Assembly (NCBI GenBank): GCA_002102555.1
Contig: MCFL01000001.1
Location: 558,001 to 622,000, forward strand
Source of the DNA: Catenaria anguillulae PL171
Taxonomy: Eukaryota; Blastocladiomycota; Blastocladiomycetes; Blastocladiales; Catenariaceae
DNA length: 64,000 nt
Direction: 5' to 3'
A program made the translations under genes and the position numbers. Positions within the stretch are counted from its first letter, which is position 1; each line of letters opens with the position of its first letter. The notes under the pieces were generated by a model. The model made no database searches, was not told where the DNA came from, and worked only from the letters and a program-made list of their open reading frames with translations. Shown piece by piece: positions 46,885 to 57,445 of this stretch.

Positions 46885-47622
46885 TTATTCCTCGGTCGAC
46901 ATAGCCCCGCCATGCGTGTACACGGTCTCGGTCTTGCCAGTCAATGCGTACAGGACCCTCGACACGTCGGAAATCTTGTACAGGTACATTGGCCCACGAT
47001 GGATCCAGGACGTGTTTGCCTTGCGCTTGAACTTCATCTTTGTCTCGGCATACTTTTTGGGAATCCCCAAGGCAACCACCTCGGACCTGGGCATATCGGC
47101 GTGCGAGTGCTTGATGGGCGTGCCCTTGTGCCTGGCGGCCGACAACTTCTTCACTCGGCACGCCAAGCACATCATCTGATTGGTCGCAGGCCACCGCTTC
47201 ATGTACCCGGCAGGATGATTGGGCGGCGCCTTCTCATGGCAAACCTCGCAAAACTTTGGGTACTGCGCCAAAAGCACCGACGCGATGGATTTCGACTTTG
47301 TGCGCGCGGCGGGCGGCTTGGCATGGTACGTGGCGCACAGCGGCAGCAGGGCGTGGTCGAGCGGCGACGGGTTCGAGTAGATGACGGCGTGCCAGGCCTT
47401 GCACACGGTCGCACAGGTGAAGAGTTGGCCCAGGCCAAACTGGCGCGTCACGTGTTGCAGGACAATGGCCCAGACGTTGGAGGGGAGTTGGGGCAGGTTG
47501 GCAGGCGTCTTTTTCGATTTGCTGGTGCGAGACTTTGGTGCGGTGGTCGTGGCCTTGGCCTTGGCTTTGCCCTTGGCAGCGGACGCGGCCGAGTCGGCGC
47601 TGGCGGCTTTCTTGGGTGGCAT
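46885..47622 (-). CDS. F-box/Cys-knuckle family protein C
   Basis: Intact single exon, 245 residues. Lys/Ala-rich leader (PPKKAASADSAASAAKGKAK), F-box-like LPQLPSNVWAIVLQHV and GLGQLFTCATVCKAWHAVIY, then PSPLDHALLPLCATY. Two Cys pairs remain: KFCEVC and MMCLACRVKK, around GYMKRW; the third pair found in paralogues A and B is absent, although the following VVALGIPKKYAETKMKF aligns with their RMGIPEKYVKE. C-terminal GPMYLYKISDVSRVLYALTGK aligns with LYSVEEARRVAYA. Shares more with paralogue D than with A or B. Confidence 0.72.
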   Translation of the reverse strand: MPPKKAASADSAASAAKGKAKAKATTTAPKSRTSKSKKTPANLPQLPSNVWAIVLQHVTRQFGLGQLFTCATVCKAWHAVIYSNPSPLDHALLPLCATYHAKPPAARTKSKSIASVLLAQYPKFCEVCHEKAPPNHPAGYMKRWPATNQMMCLACRVKKLSAARHKGTPIKHSHADMPRSEVVALGIPKKYAETKMKFKRKANTSWIHRGPMYLYKISDVSRVLYALTGKTETVYTHGGAMSTEE

Positions 47623-48172
47623 GATGTAGGAGGTGATCACGAGGAGTCGGGAGAGAACCTGAGGGCAGATCAATGGCCGGCGGATGTGGCAGTTACACGG
47701 ACCATCGGGTCCATCGGGTGTGGGAGAGGGGCAGAGGGCCGGCCTGGAGCTGGGGGAACCTTTTTGTTTTCCCAGCAGGGAAGAGCTGTGAGAACGCGCG
47801 CAGATCGGTGGCCGCCAACTCAAGACACCGACCGGTGGCTCAGCTTCCCGTCGCCGATCACGACCAGGCAAGGAGTGAGACATCAACCTGTCTGCCACCG
47901 GCCACATGCGTGTGCGAGAGGAAAAGGGAACGAGAAGTTCATGGTGGCTGAATCGTCTCTCTTAATTGCAAGTTAAGCGTTCCGCCCGAGCTGGACAGGA
48001 ACGTGCTCCATGTCTCGGAATGAAATGGTTGAAGGCGGCTATTCATTGACGCGATCTTTTGCACAGCATCACAGACGTTCCTTCCCAGGCTGCAAACTGG
48101 TGCGGCCATGTTGACATTGATCCCCAAGTGCGAATGAATTGTTACCGCATGAAACTCTGAGCAAATTTTGAA
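47623..48172. promoter_or_regulatory. Divergent intergenic region, F-box C / IFT27
   Basis: 550 bp between divergent start codons. No gene seen. Confidence 0.35.
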
Positions 48173-49177
48173 ATGGCACCTAGCAAGCTTGTTATTCGAG
48201 GAAAAATCGTCCTTTTCGGTTCGGACAGCGAATTCACCACGCTCAATCACACCAATCAATGCGGTCATGTACGACTGCCGCTCTGCTCAAAATCTAATCA
48301 TGCAACAAGTGTTGCTCAGGTGACATGGACGCAGGAAAGACGGCGCTAGTCAAGTCATTCGAGTCGGAAGGATCTGCATTCCCCAAATCGCACCAAATGG
48401 TGCGAGTCAACTGTCCTGACCTGGAAGATCATGTGCCCTGATAGGCTGTCGTTGTGATCCTGTCCATGTCATAGACAATCACACCCGAAATAATCACACG
48501 GACAGTATCGATTCCCGAAACCGATGCATGTGTGGAACTTCTTGTCCTCGACTTACCTGGCAACGATGTCTACCAGTCCGTCGTTGAGCGTCACGTACGT
48601 CACCTTGCCCGCGATCACCTGTTCCCACTTCCCACAGTTCATCGCGAGCCTGATGCAAAGCCCTCATGCTTTCTTGGATCATATGCAGTGTCATGGCGCA
48701 TCAGCCTTTATCATTGCATTCGATGTTTCCAACAAGGATGGCCTCGCCAGCATTGGGAAATGGCTCAAGCTTGCTGGCACAATTCGCGAGTCCACACCTC
48801 TGGTCGGTTCGTACATCCCAAACATTGCCACCCTTCCCCTTTTCTCATGCGGTTCTTCATCTTGCTGATCGTAACATTCTCGCCGTGCAGGCTGTCTCGT
48901 TGCAACAAAGTGCGACCTGCCCTCTCGCCGGCGTGCAGTATCCACCCAGAAGGGCCTAGACGTTGCCCAGTCACTCAACTTGGAGTATTTTGAATGCTCA
49001 GCGGTACGAATCCTGCCACCCCCCAATCGATCTCGATTGTTGTTCTGACCATCAACCATCCATCATTCGTGCATTACTCTCAAGGCAAACAACACGGAAG
49101 TTGAGAGTCCTTTCTACTACATTGCAAATGCCTTGCATGAAATCTATGAGGAGCATGTCAAGTTGCTGACGCAGTAG
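48173..49177 (+). CDS. IFT27: Intraflagellar transport protein 27 (Rab-like GTPase)
   Basis: Component of the IFT-B complex in cilia and flagella. Six exons: 48173-48218, 48320-48399, 48475-48594, 48638-48806, 48891-49003, 49085-49177; 206 residues, intact. The P-loop GDMDAGKTALVKSF is assembled across intron 1. Then VSIPETDACVELLVLDLPGND (DxxG), AFIIAFDVSNKDGLASIGKWL, LVATKCDL (the NKxD position reads TKCD) and FECSAANN (SAK-like), ending VESPFYYIANALHEIYEEHV. This C-terminal motif is characteristic of IFT27/RABL4. No C-terminal prenylation Cys, as in other IFT27 proteins. All five donors have C at +4; intron 3 is only 43 nt. Confidence 0.88.
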
Positions 49178-50003
49178 TTGGTTCCCGACCGACCAAGTTG
49201 TACTCTGATTTTCGCATGTGAATCCCGTTCAGCTTTGCTTGATCTTCAAAGGTTTCAGTCCAAAACGGTGAAAAATCGTATCGATTGATGTCGGCTGGAC
49301 AGTGAAAATGAGCATCATTTAGTTGTTGGCCGCAGTGGGAAGACGATGTGACATGAATGACGTGTCAAAGGTGGCCATGGAAACTGATGGAAGGTGGGCC
49401 GAATGATCCAGATAACGCCTTGCGCCCATCACCATGACAGGATGAGCCGTTGAAGCGAGGGCGGCGAGGGCTGCGCGGAACGCACAATGCAGCAGTTGAC
49501 ACTGCTCTCCTTGTTGACGCACACACTCATCAATCCATGTTGATGCATGCTGCATGAATGCTGGCCAGCGCCGTTGCCTGTCAACATTGAGCAACCGTCC
49601 TCGCCTCCTGCCCCCGTCCGATCTCGATAACCAACTGTCCATCGTTCTGGCCCGCACCTTGCCGACTTACTGGACCTTTGCAGCAGCTTGTCGTTTGCAC
49701 CAAGACGAAGCCGGACGAGAGTCGCAGTTGTCCGAGCCCCAGACATCTCTCGTCTCACCCATCCGACCCGAGCCCGAATTCAAGTCGCGACATCCACCCG
49801 AAACCTGCGTGCTGGCGTGGCATTTCCTCATTCCACGTGCCTTCGGCTCCACTCCCTTTGCTGTGCTCGACAACTGCCCGTACTCACGGCCACATTAGCC
49901 AAACCAATTCCCCCAACCCTTTTCTTCGTCCCAACGGGTACCGCCGCACTGATCTCATCGCCCGTGACCCAATAACCGCGCGGGCGCTTTGCTTTATAAC
50001 AAA
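49178..50003. other. Intergenic region between IFT27 and the ParB-like gene
   Basis: 826 bp; a long plus-strand frame (from about 49678) overlaps the next gene but carries no motif. No separate gene supported. Confidence 0.35.
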
Positions 50004-51323
50004 ATGGCACTGTACCCGACGTCTCCGCATGAGCTCACGCTCTTTGCACTCTCCAATCATCTCGACATTTGCCCGCCTGTTTCGATTGTATCCGACGACT
50101 GGAAAATGGGACTCACGGGGCCGACTTCGCAATCTATTCGAGGGCAAGACAGTCCATTTTGCCTGGGCCTGGATCGCCGGATTGCCGACCAGGTTTACAT
50201 TTTCGTCGTGGCCTCCTTGCGTCAGTCACAGGCTTCCTAACAATGTATGCCATTGTCACTTTTGCCAGCTGGTTCGGAAACCCATTCCTCGCTACGACTT
50301 TCTCGAACCGCCAGGGATTGCCTGGCTCGATCCCAAGTCCCTGATTCCCCACGAACCGACGAGCCCAACCCATCTCAAACGGCTCATCACCTACCTGCGC
50401 GATCTGGACGACGATGCATTGTTGCCCACCATCATTGTCACCAGGTCATCACCGCACGTCATTCTCGGTCCGTCCCTTTTTTTCTCTCCCATGAGATACC
50501 CCCACACCCCAAGTCATCCCGCACACCAACATGCGCACATCCTGACCCCCATTTTCTTCCAGATGGCCACCACCGATGGCAATCTTCTCTCGCGCTCAAC
50601 ATCCCGCGAGTCCCCTGCTGGGTCGTTGACGACACGCGCGCCGACGCCTCGCCCGACACGCTACTACCCGTGCCGCACACACAATTCTGGAACGCAACGT
50701 CGCTTTACCAACTCGTCAGCAGCCAAGACGCCATCCCCAACGATGCCTACTCGTACTATCGCGTGCGAGTCTACGACACTCGCTCGTACTCGACGCTGCG
50801 CATTCGCGACATTGCCGAAAAGGCCCGCGAGGCACACCGATCGGCGGCCGGTGTCGGGTTTGGCGTCAAGGGGACAAAGCATGTGGCCATTCGTGTGCCG
50901 ACGCTTGCGTCGGCGCCGGTGCTGCCCGTCATCAATATGGCCACCTCTGGATCAGCTGGTAAATCTGGGGCAACGGCGAGTACCAAATCCGACAAGCGCG
51001 ATCGGTCGACCTTGATGGACGCGGTCGAGGCCGAGGATGAGGAAGTAAGGTTGGAAAAGGTGGCGCCATTGATTGAGTGGGGCTTGTGGAAGTCGGCCGG
51101 CGATGGGTATCGGCCAAAGACACTTGGCGGGGTCAATGTTGCAGAATTGCGGCCGATCTATGGGCTTGGCGAGGCGGGGATGTCGTTGGCGCACCTGGCC
51201 GAGTCAGTGGTCTTGTCGGATGACGGAGAGGAGAGTGATGCGTCGAGTCGCAAAAGTGGGCATGGGAGGAGGTGCAATGTGTCGCCGGATCGGGACGACG
51301 CTGACAACGACAATTCGCTTTAG
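50004..51323 (+). CDS. ParB/sulfiredoxin-fold protein (SerK-like)
   Basis: Three exons: 50004-50192, 50269-50467, 50563-51323; 382 residues, intact. The central motif VILDGHHRWQSSLAL is rebuilt across intron 2 and is the hallmark of ParB-like domains related to free serine kinases and sulfiredoxin. It is preceded by WLDPKSLIPHEPTSPTHLKRL and PTIIVTRSSPHVIL, and followed by IPRVPCWVVDD, matching the order in that fold. The C-terminal half contains an extra domain with RVYDTRSYSTLRIRDIAEKA and an acidic, basic-rich tail. Enzymatic activity cannot be assigned; serine kinase-like nucleotide hydrolysis is possible. The N-terminal exon is less certain. Confidence 0.65.
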
Positions 51324-52809
51324 TTGAGGTTAGTATCAACGTGGCCTGCTAGTACCATATCCATCATCAATTGCCTCGTCCTCCCCTCGTTATTGCGTCG
51401 TTGTCTCATTCCACCTCGTATTCCTGCCATAGCGTTGCCAATAGACCTTTTTCACAATGCATTTTCTCTCTTGCCATGGCACACAAGGTGTACAAAGGAA
51501 TGCATCTGTGTCCATCAACTGTGGTAGAACACTGTCGCTGTCGTATAGTGGCTGTGGAAATGCCCTATTTACTTCTCAGCAGCCCTCCCGCGAGTCCGCT
51601 GAACATCCTTTCCACCACCATGATTGACGGTGAGTCGGAAGTTGAAGGTCCAAGCCTGTCTCATATGTCACTTTCAGCATCTTTCAAAAAAGGCAGGATG
51701 TTCGTCCTGTACATGTGCGACACGACACAGCTTGCACATTTGACCTCCTTAGACGGTCGTAAAAGCCTTCCGCACAGCCCGACCTGCGTCCTTGAATGAC
51801 CTGCGTCCTTGAATGGCGGGCAAGGTTTGTGCAACGCGACCCCGGCCAAAGACCGTGACGAGCCGACGACATCATAACGACTCATCAATGGGCGGTTGGC
51901 GTCAGTCTGAATGGTTAGCCATCCAGGCAATGAGCCCTGACGATTGCCGTGGCGACTTGGCGCGCGAAATTGCCCTGGCGAACCGACCTGGCAAACCGTC
52001 CTGGCGTGTGGCGGAAGTAAAGAAACGTTTCCTATGCATGATGGAATGGGCTCCATGCATGAAAGTTGGCGACATCAGGGTCAGTGTGCCTCGTCGAGCT
52101 CGCGGCCCCTTTTCCAGCTGTTTCGGGAACATGGGTGAGAATGCTGATGGAATCACCGCAGTACGGTGGAGGCTCGGCACTTTTCGGGGTGAAATTGAGC
52201 ATGATTAATGTCAGCAACAACGGCTGGCCTGAGCACGTTTTGATGGACTCTGGCACATGGTTCCAGAGCCATCCTGTCGTGTGCCATGGCTCCAGATGCA
52301 TTCCCAAGCATGTGGCGTTAGCTGGTGTCCGGTCTGGAACGCGTGAACCCTCAACACGTTTTTTTTCCCTCACCATCACCGCGCTGGCCACCACGACATT
52401 GTGTCATGTGAAGGTGGCAGCTCTCCGCATGGGCATACACGGCTCGAGTCACCAACGTTCGCCTGACGTTCGCCGGCGCCACCCTTGTCGCACCATTCTC
52501 GATCATGACAGGGCAAGGCCAGAAAACGTTTCGAGACGTTTCGAGGCGACTGGGCCGGACTAGGGCATGCAGACTTGCAGGCTCCGGCACCCATCGCCAA
52601 CTTTCCCGGCGGAGAGCAGTTGCAAAGGGTCACAGTATAAAGACTGGACCAATCCCCTACCACATTACCCACAAATTTGGCTCGCCGTTCAAGCTCCATA
52701 CTCTTTCCAGCCTGTCCCAACCACCGAACACTTGTCGTTTCACTAGACGATCACCCTCTTGCCTCCTTTCGCACCCGAAACCCTTTCCCCCGCAAAAAAA
52801 AACGTCACC
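51324..52809. other. 1.5 kb intergenic region upstream of the MFS gene
   Basis: No gene recognised on either strand. Contains a 17-bp perfect tandem repeat at 51781-51814, the palindrome GAAACGTTTC at 52022-52031, a 10-bp tandem repeat ACGTTTCGAG at 52526-52545, and a TATA box for the next gene. Confidence 0.5.
52636..52641 (+). promoter_or_regulatory. TATA box of the MFS transporter gene
   Basis: TATAAA lies 174 bp upstream of the ATG and 90 bp after a tandem ACGTTTCGAG repeat. Confidence 0.5.
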
Positions 52810-54697
52810 ATGGGTCTCTACGACGGATTCAGCGCGGTCGAGAAGCGCAACCTCACCATCTACATCATTGGTATCATGGTATGCTCGTCCCAAGGGTCCA
52901 ATGTCAATCGATGCCAGGGTTTAGCTGGAGTCGACTCACCGATCATTGTCTCGCGCTGTTCGCACAACAGTTTTACAAGTTTGCCCTTGAGACCCTCAAC
53001 GGCTGCATGTCGTCGCTCGTACTCAGCCGTATCAAGGTGAACCCGGCCGTCGTGTGGAGTACCTTCCTCTCCATCAACTACGCCATGCAATCCATCGGCT
53101 CCCTTCTCGTCTCCCCGCTCATCAAGCGCTGGCCCACGTCCCGTGTGCTCGCCACGGCCATCTTCATCTTTGGTCTCGTTGTCCTCGCTGTTCCCGTCAT
53201 GGACTTGTCGACCGGCGGTGTTGCCGGTACGATCGGCAAGGGCGAAAAGGAAATGAAGTACGGTGATTGGTCGCCATACATTATTGGCTTCATCTTCCCC
53301 ATGTGCGGTATCTTCCACGGCATTGTCGAGCTGATTCGTCGTGTCATTCCTCGCGATATTGTACGTCAACCACCTGGTTTGATTTTTTTTTTCGAGAGAG
53401 AGAAAGCAGCCGCTGACGAGTACGCCATGTCTGTTTAGGTTGGTGGCGATGCCCTCAAGCTCCGTAAGATGGACTCGACCGTGCACATCCTTTACGAAGT
53501 TGCCGGCACCTCAGGAGCGTTGCTCTCCAAGTACTGGATCTCGTACTTTGGCTGGGCCTTGTCCTTGACCTTGATCCCTATCTCGTTCACCTTGGCCGCT
53601 CTCGTCTGGTCGCGCATCGAAAACGAAAAGGAGAAGGTTGCTGCTGCTGGCTACCAATCCAAGGGCTTTATTCACGAGACCATTGCCATCTTCAAGTCCT
53701 TCTTCTACTCGGTGTGGGTCGGCGCGAAGCTTGTGTGCATGAACCGCACTTTGGTATGTCTCACATGATGCTTGATCACTTGCCCGTTTGCGATGCATGG
53801 ATTAACCTTCCGCCCTTGCGTTCGCCTCCTGCAGGTCTGGCTCATTCCCGCCTACACCATTCCCCTTGTGCTTCACCGCTACCTCGAGAACGTTCTCGCC
53901 TCGCAATACGCCAACTTTGCCATTGGTAAGGGCTCGTACCAGCAATTGCTCGTCGCCGGATCCAACTTTGGTGAGTTGCTCGGCGCTCTCTTTGTCTTGC
54001 TCTTTGCCACGTATGTCTTTGTGCTTGGTCTCCATCCGTCATTCATGCTGGATCGGCACTAACTGCCATGTTTACTGCCACGTACAGCGCCGTCCCGAGT
54101 CCCATCCCTTGGTTGCGCCTCGATGCCTTCACCTTGCTCATTGCCGCGTGGACCTTGCCCTTGGCCAACCCCTGGAAGGACAACCCCGACGCATGGGTCT
54201 GGTTCTTGGCTGCCACCTTTGTCCCTGTGTCGTTTGGATGGGCCGCTGGTGATGTCAGTCTCGTCGCATTCGTTCAATCCAAGCTCTCCAAGATCGAGGA
54301 CGAAGAAGCCTCCGTCTCACCGCTCGGATCCGTCATGTCCTTCCTCTACGTGCTCTACATCATCATTTTCGCCATCGTCAACCCCTGGATTGCCGGTGTC
54401 CAAGACGATTTCATCCGCCCGCTCATTAAGCAGTTTGGCGAGGCCAAGAAGTGGAAGTTGTGGACTGGTCTTGCTCTCACCCGCGAAGCCATGTGGTACA
54501 CGTCAGGTCTCTTCCTCACCATCTCTGCCGGTATCATTTTGCTCGCGACCTTCATTCCCAAGGGCTCGTTCGCGCTCAACCCGCAAGTCATTGACGACGA
54601 GGAGGACGACCAGGCCATTGCTGGCCAAATTGCCCACGACAAGGCCACTGCAACTGAGAAGGAGCGTCGTGAGATGATCAAGGACTTGGCTGCTTAA
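52810..54697 (+). CDS. Major facilitator superfamily-type transporter
   Basis: Five exons: 52810-52878, 52971-53360, 53439-53753, 53835-54010, 54088-54697; 519 residues, intact. The start is a strong ATG (CACCATGG). About 12 hydrophobic segments are visible, including VWSTFLSINYAMQSIGSLLV, VLATAIFIFGLVVLAVPVMD, WISYFGWALSLTLIPISF, AFTLLIAAWTLPL and SGLFLTISAGIILLATF, with charged loops between. Conserved short N-terminal SAVEKRNLTIYIIGIMFYKF leads straight into TM1. The tail is acidic then basic (DDEEDDQAIAGQ, EKERREMIKDL). Substrate unknown. Promoter carries a TATA box and a tandem repeat, suggesting regulated or strong expression. Confidence 0.72.
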
Positions 54698-55311
54698 GCG
54701 CTCGTATGCAAACCTTGTACTTTTTTTGTTTGCTTGTGTCAGTATCCTTTTTCTTGCGTTGGTGTGTTTTTGTTGCAATTGTCGAGGTATTCATACCATT
54801 GTTTATACATAGAATTCAACACTTGACATTACGTTTTCTCATGCCTCGGTTCCTTGACAGGACCTCATCAACCATCACGTCTATGCTAGCATGGTGGGAA
54901 GCCTTCACGACCTTTACATCATACGACTTCACCATCCATGTCGGCAGACCTCTCCCACATTCTCCAGTAAATCCAGTGGATCAACATATTGCGGTGAACC
55001 GGCGACTGATGCGTACATTTGCACCAACACCAACACGCAACCGATTCGCCTTATATCTGTGTGCGGCATTGACCAGATCCTGCGGTGACGGACGGTACAG
55101 TCTCTCCCACGCAAAGCCGAAACTGGTCTCTGAACCGCAAGTGACTCTGACAGCAGCAGCTGGATATCTGAAGAGACATTCGACATGAATAAAATGCTCG
55201 TTGATTCCTTTCCATCGCTTGACAGAGTCTTGCCCACTGTCCTCAGTCTTCTCGTCGCTCGTTGTCGCCAATTCCCACGACTTACTCATCCACAACGAAC
55301 CATTCACCATC
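54698..55311. other. Intergenic region
   Basis: 614 bp between the MFS gene and small membrane protein 1. Short frames only; no gene seen. Confidence 0.4.
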
Positions 55312-55810
55312 ATGTCTCGCCACATCTCCTCTGCGCGTGTCCATGCTGGACTCCTGTGTATCGTTACTATTGCCGTGCTCATTTCTGCTGTAACGGCACT
55401 GCCCAAGACCAAGCCAAGCAACAGCGCCCCCACACAAGCCCAGCCAGCGTTCCCACCTCCATTGTTTTACAGTACGTTACCAATTGTGCTCCTAAACCAC
55501 TGTGTCGGCTTCCAAGACTGACAACCCATTATACACAGTGCAATACGAATACGGTTCCGCAGTCGATCCCAACACCGGTTTGCAATGGACGGGTGTCTGG
55601 GTTCCGGCCCCACAAGCTGGCCCCGATAACCAAGATGTGTGCATTCTGTGGGCAGGTTCACAGTGCACTGGCTTGTGGAAGCCAACGTGCAGCACTCCCA
55701 TTGTGATTTGGTGGTTGTACTGTGTGGCTGTTCTGATTTGTGTGTCGCCGTTCATCGTGTATCGGTATCGATTGTGGAAGGCAGCGAGGGCGCAAAAAGC
55801 GACCAGCTGA
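55312..55810 (+). CDS. Small Cys-containing type I membrane protein 1
   Basis: Two exons (55312-55471, 55539-55810), 143 residues. Signal peptide with core LLCIVTIAVLISAVTA, then a short Pro/Gln region, an ectodomain of about 70 residues with YEYGSAVDPNTGLQWTGVWVP, four Cys (CILWAGSQCTGLWKPTC), then a TM segment IVIWWLYCVAVLICVSPFIV and a basic tail (YRYRLWKAARAQKATS). Clearly related to the next gene: same exon boundary after a Phe-Tyr, same ectodomain order (YE.G, G.WVP, C..W, C..P) and same TM position. Function unknown. Donor GTACGT. Confidence 0.65.
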
Positions 55811-56504
55811 GCGTGGAAGGATTGATCTTCGTTTCGAAAACAGTTTTGTCTTTTTCATTATGTAACCCATTGCCTCCCGTGTCCGGTACCAACCTTCCTG
55901 TGGCAGTCTTGTGATTCGCGAAAATATGCTCGGTAGGATTTTCTCTTAAGCTGGATGCAACGGGCCCATGCCTGCTGACGCAATATTGATCCGAATGGTG
56001 CATGACGAACGAAGCGACACATGCTATGTATATTTGTATGGCACATGAGTCAGGGACACCTCCAACAACGACATGGAGGCATTTACCCACACTTCAAGGC
56101 ATGTGGTATTCATACTAACCCCGCCAGCGCCACGACTTCTACTGCTGGCAAGTTACCGCGGCAAAACTCGGCACGAGATCATGATGATTGCGTGCATGTA
56201 TGCATTTATGCGGAGCAGGTTTCGGAAAAACCTGTGATCACATGAGGGGCGTATGCAAACGATGTGGGACCCATTTCATACACGAGTCTGACTCTTATCA
56301 CGCCTCATAGGCATACACACATGCACCTACATCGAGAGTGAGTCGATCCGAAACAGTGAGAATGATCCGCCAAAAAGCCCTCGACGCCAGCGCAACCCAT
56401 CGTGACGAGATCAATGATTGCATAAATGCCCTGGGCGGCCTGTTGAGTGAACCAACCAGACTGCAAGAGACATTCTTCCCCCCCCTCCCATCTTCCCAAT
56501 AACA
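55811..56504. other. Intergenic region between the two small membrane-protein genes
   Basis: 694 bp; no gene seen. Confidence 0.4.
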
Positions 56505-57144
56505 ATGATCTCGTTAGCAGCCTCATCGTCAACCCCGGCCTGGCCGTCGACCCGTTCGACGACCTCTCTGGCCTTCCTCACGGCCCTAATCGTCACCACT
56601 TCGGCCTCACCCGTTCCTGCCCCACGTCGTGGCGGCAAAGTCCGCGTCGGCAGCGGCTCGGACGACATTGCATCTCCCGTCTTTTATCGTACGTCCGCCC
56701 CCGCGCGTCGCCTCTCTCGAGGCTTCACGTTCACCCCATGCGCTCATGCTTACAACTTGACTTGATCCACCACGGGCAGTCTCGTACGAATCTGGCACTG
56801 TCTTCACCTCCTCAGGCAAAACCATCTCTGGCATCTGGGTTCCTGACGCGCAAACAAGTGCCACGACCCCGTGCACGTTTTGGTCGGATGGCGAGCCGCT
56901 CGATTACCATCGGCGGTCGTGCAAGGCCCCGACGCTGCAGTGGTGGTTGTGGGCCGCGATTGCGCTCTTGGGCGTGTTTGTGCTGTACTCGTGTTGTTTT
57001 GGCAGGACCAAGGACGATGGGAAGGAGGAGCAAGAGGCAGAAGCACAAGAGGGCGGGGACGAGAGACAAGTGAGGCAAGAACAGCAGCAGGTACCGGCGG
57101 AAGGCGGCCAAGTAGAGGTTGTACATGCCAAGCCGGTGCAATAG
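56505..57144 (+). CDS. Small Cys-containing type I membrane protein 2
   Basis: Two exons (56505-56688, 56780-57144), 182 residues, paralogue of the preceding gene. Signal peptide core SLAFLTALIVTTSASPV, basic linker, SPVFY at the splice junction, then SYESGTVFTSSGKTISGIWVP, CTFWSDGEPL, CKAPTLQWWLW and TM segment WAAIALLGVFVLYSCCFG. The cytoplasmic tail is longer than in paralogue 1 and charged (Glu/Gln/Lys-rich, about 45 residues). Donor GTACGT. Confidence 0.65.
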
Positions 57145-57445
57145 GTGAAAGCGGTCGCGAGATGTCACGGTGAGACATGATTTGTGTTGCTTGAATTGGC
57201 AATCGTAGAGAATAGTAGGATATGTTGATTGGCAGTATGTAGACACATGATTGTGTTGTTGGCAATACATTCGGCAGCGAATGCCGAAACTGCTGCGAGC
57301 ATTGAGAACAATATGCGAGACCGCCCTTCAATTGACTTGAAACAAACATAGAGTGTAAATGTAATTATACGACACAACAATTTCGGAGATACAAGTCAAG
57401 ATCGATGCTCGACATCCCCCACGGAATCAACAATCGGTACGCCCC
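57145..57445. other. Convergent intergenic region
   Basis: 301 bp between two 3' ends; no gene seen. Confidence 0.4.
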
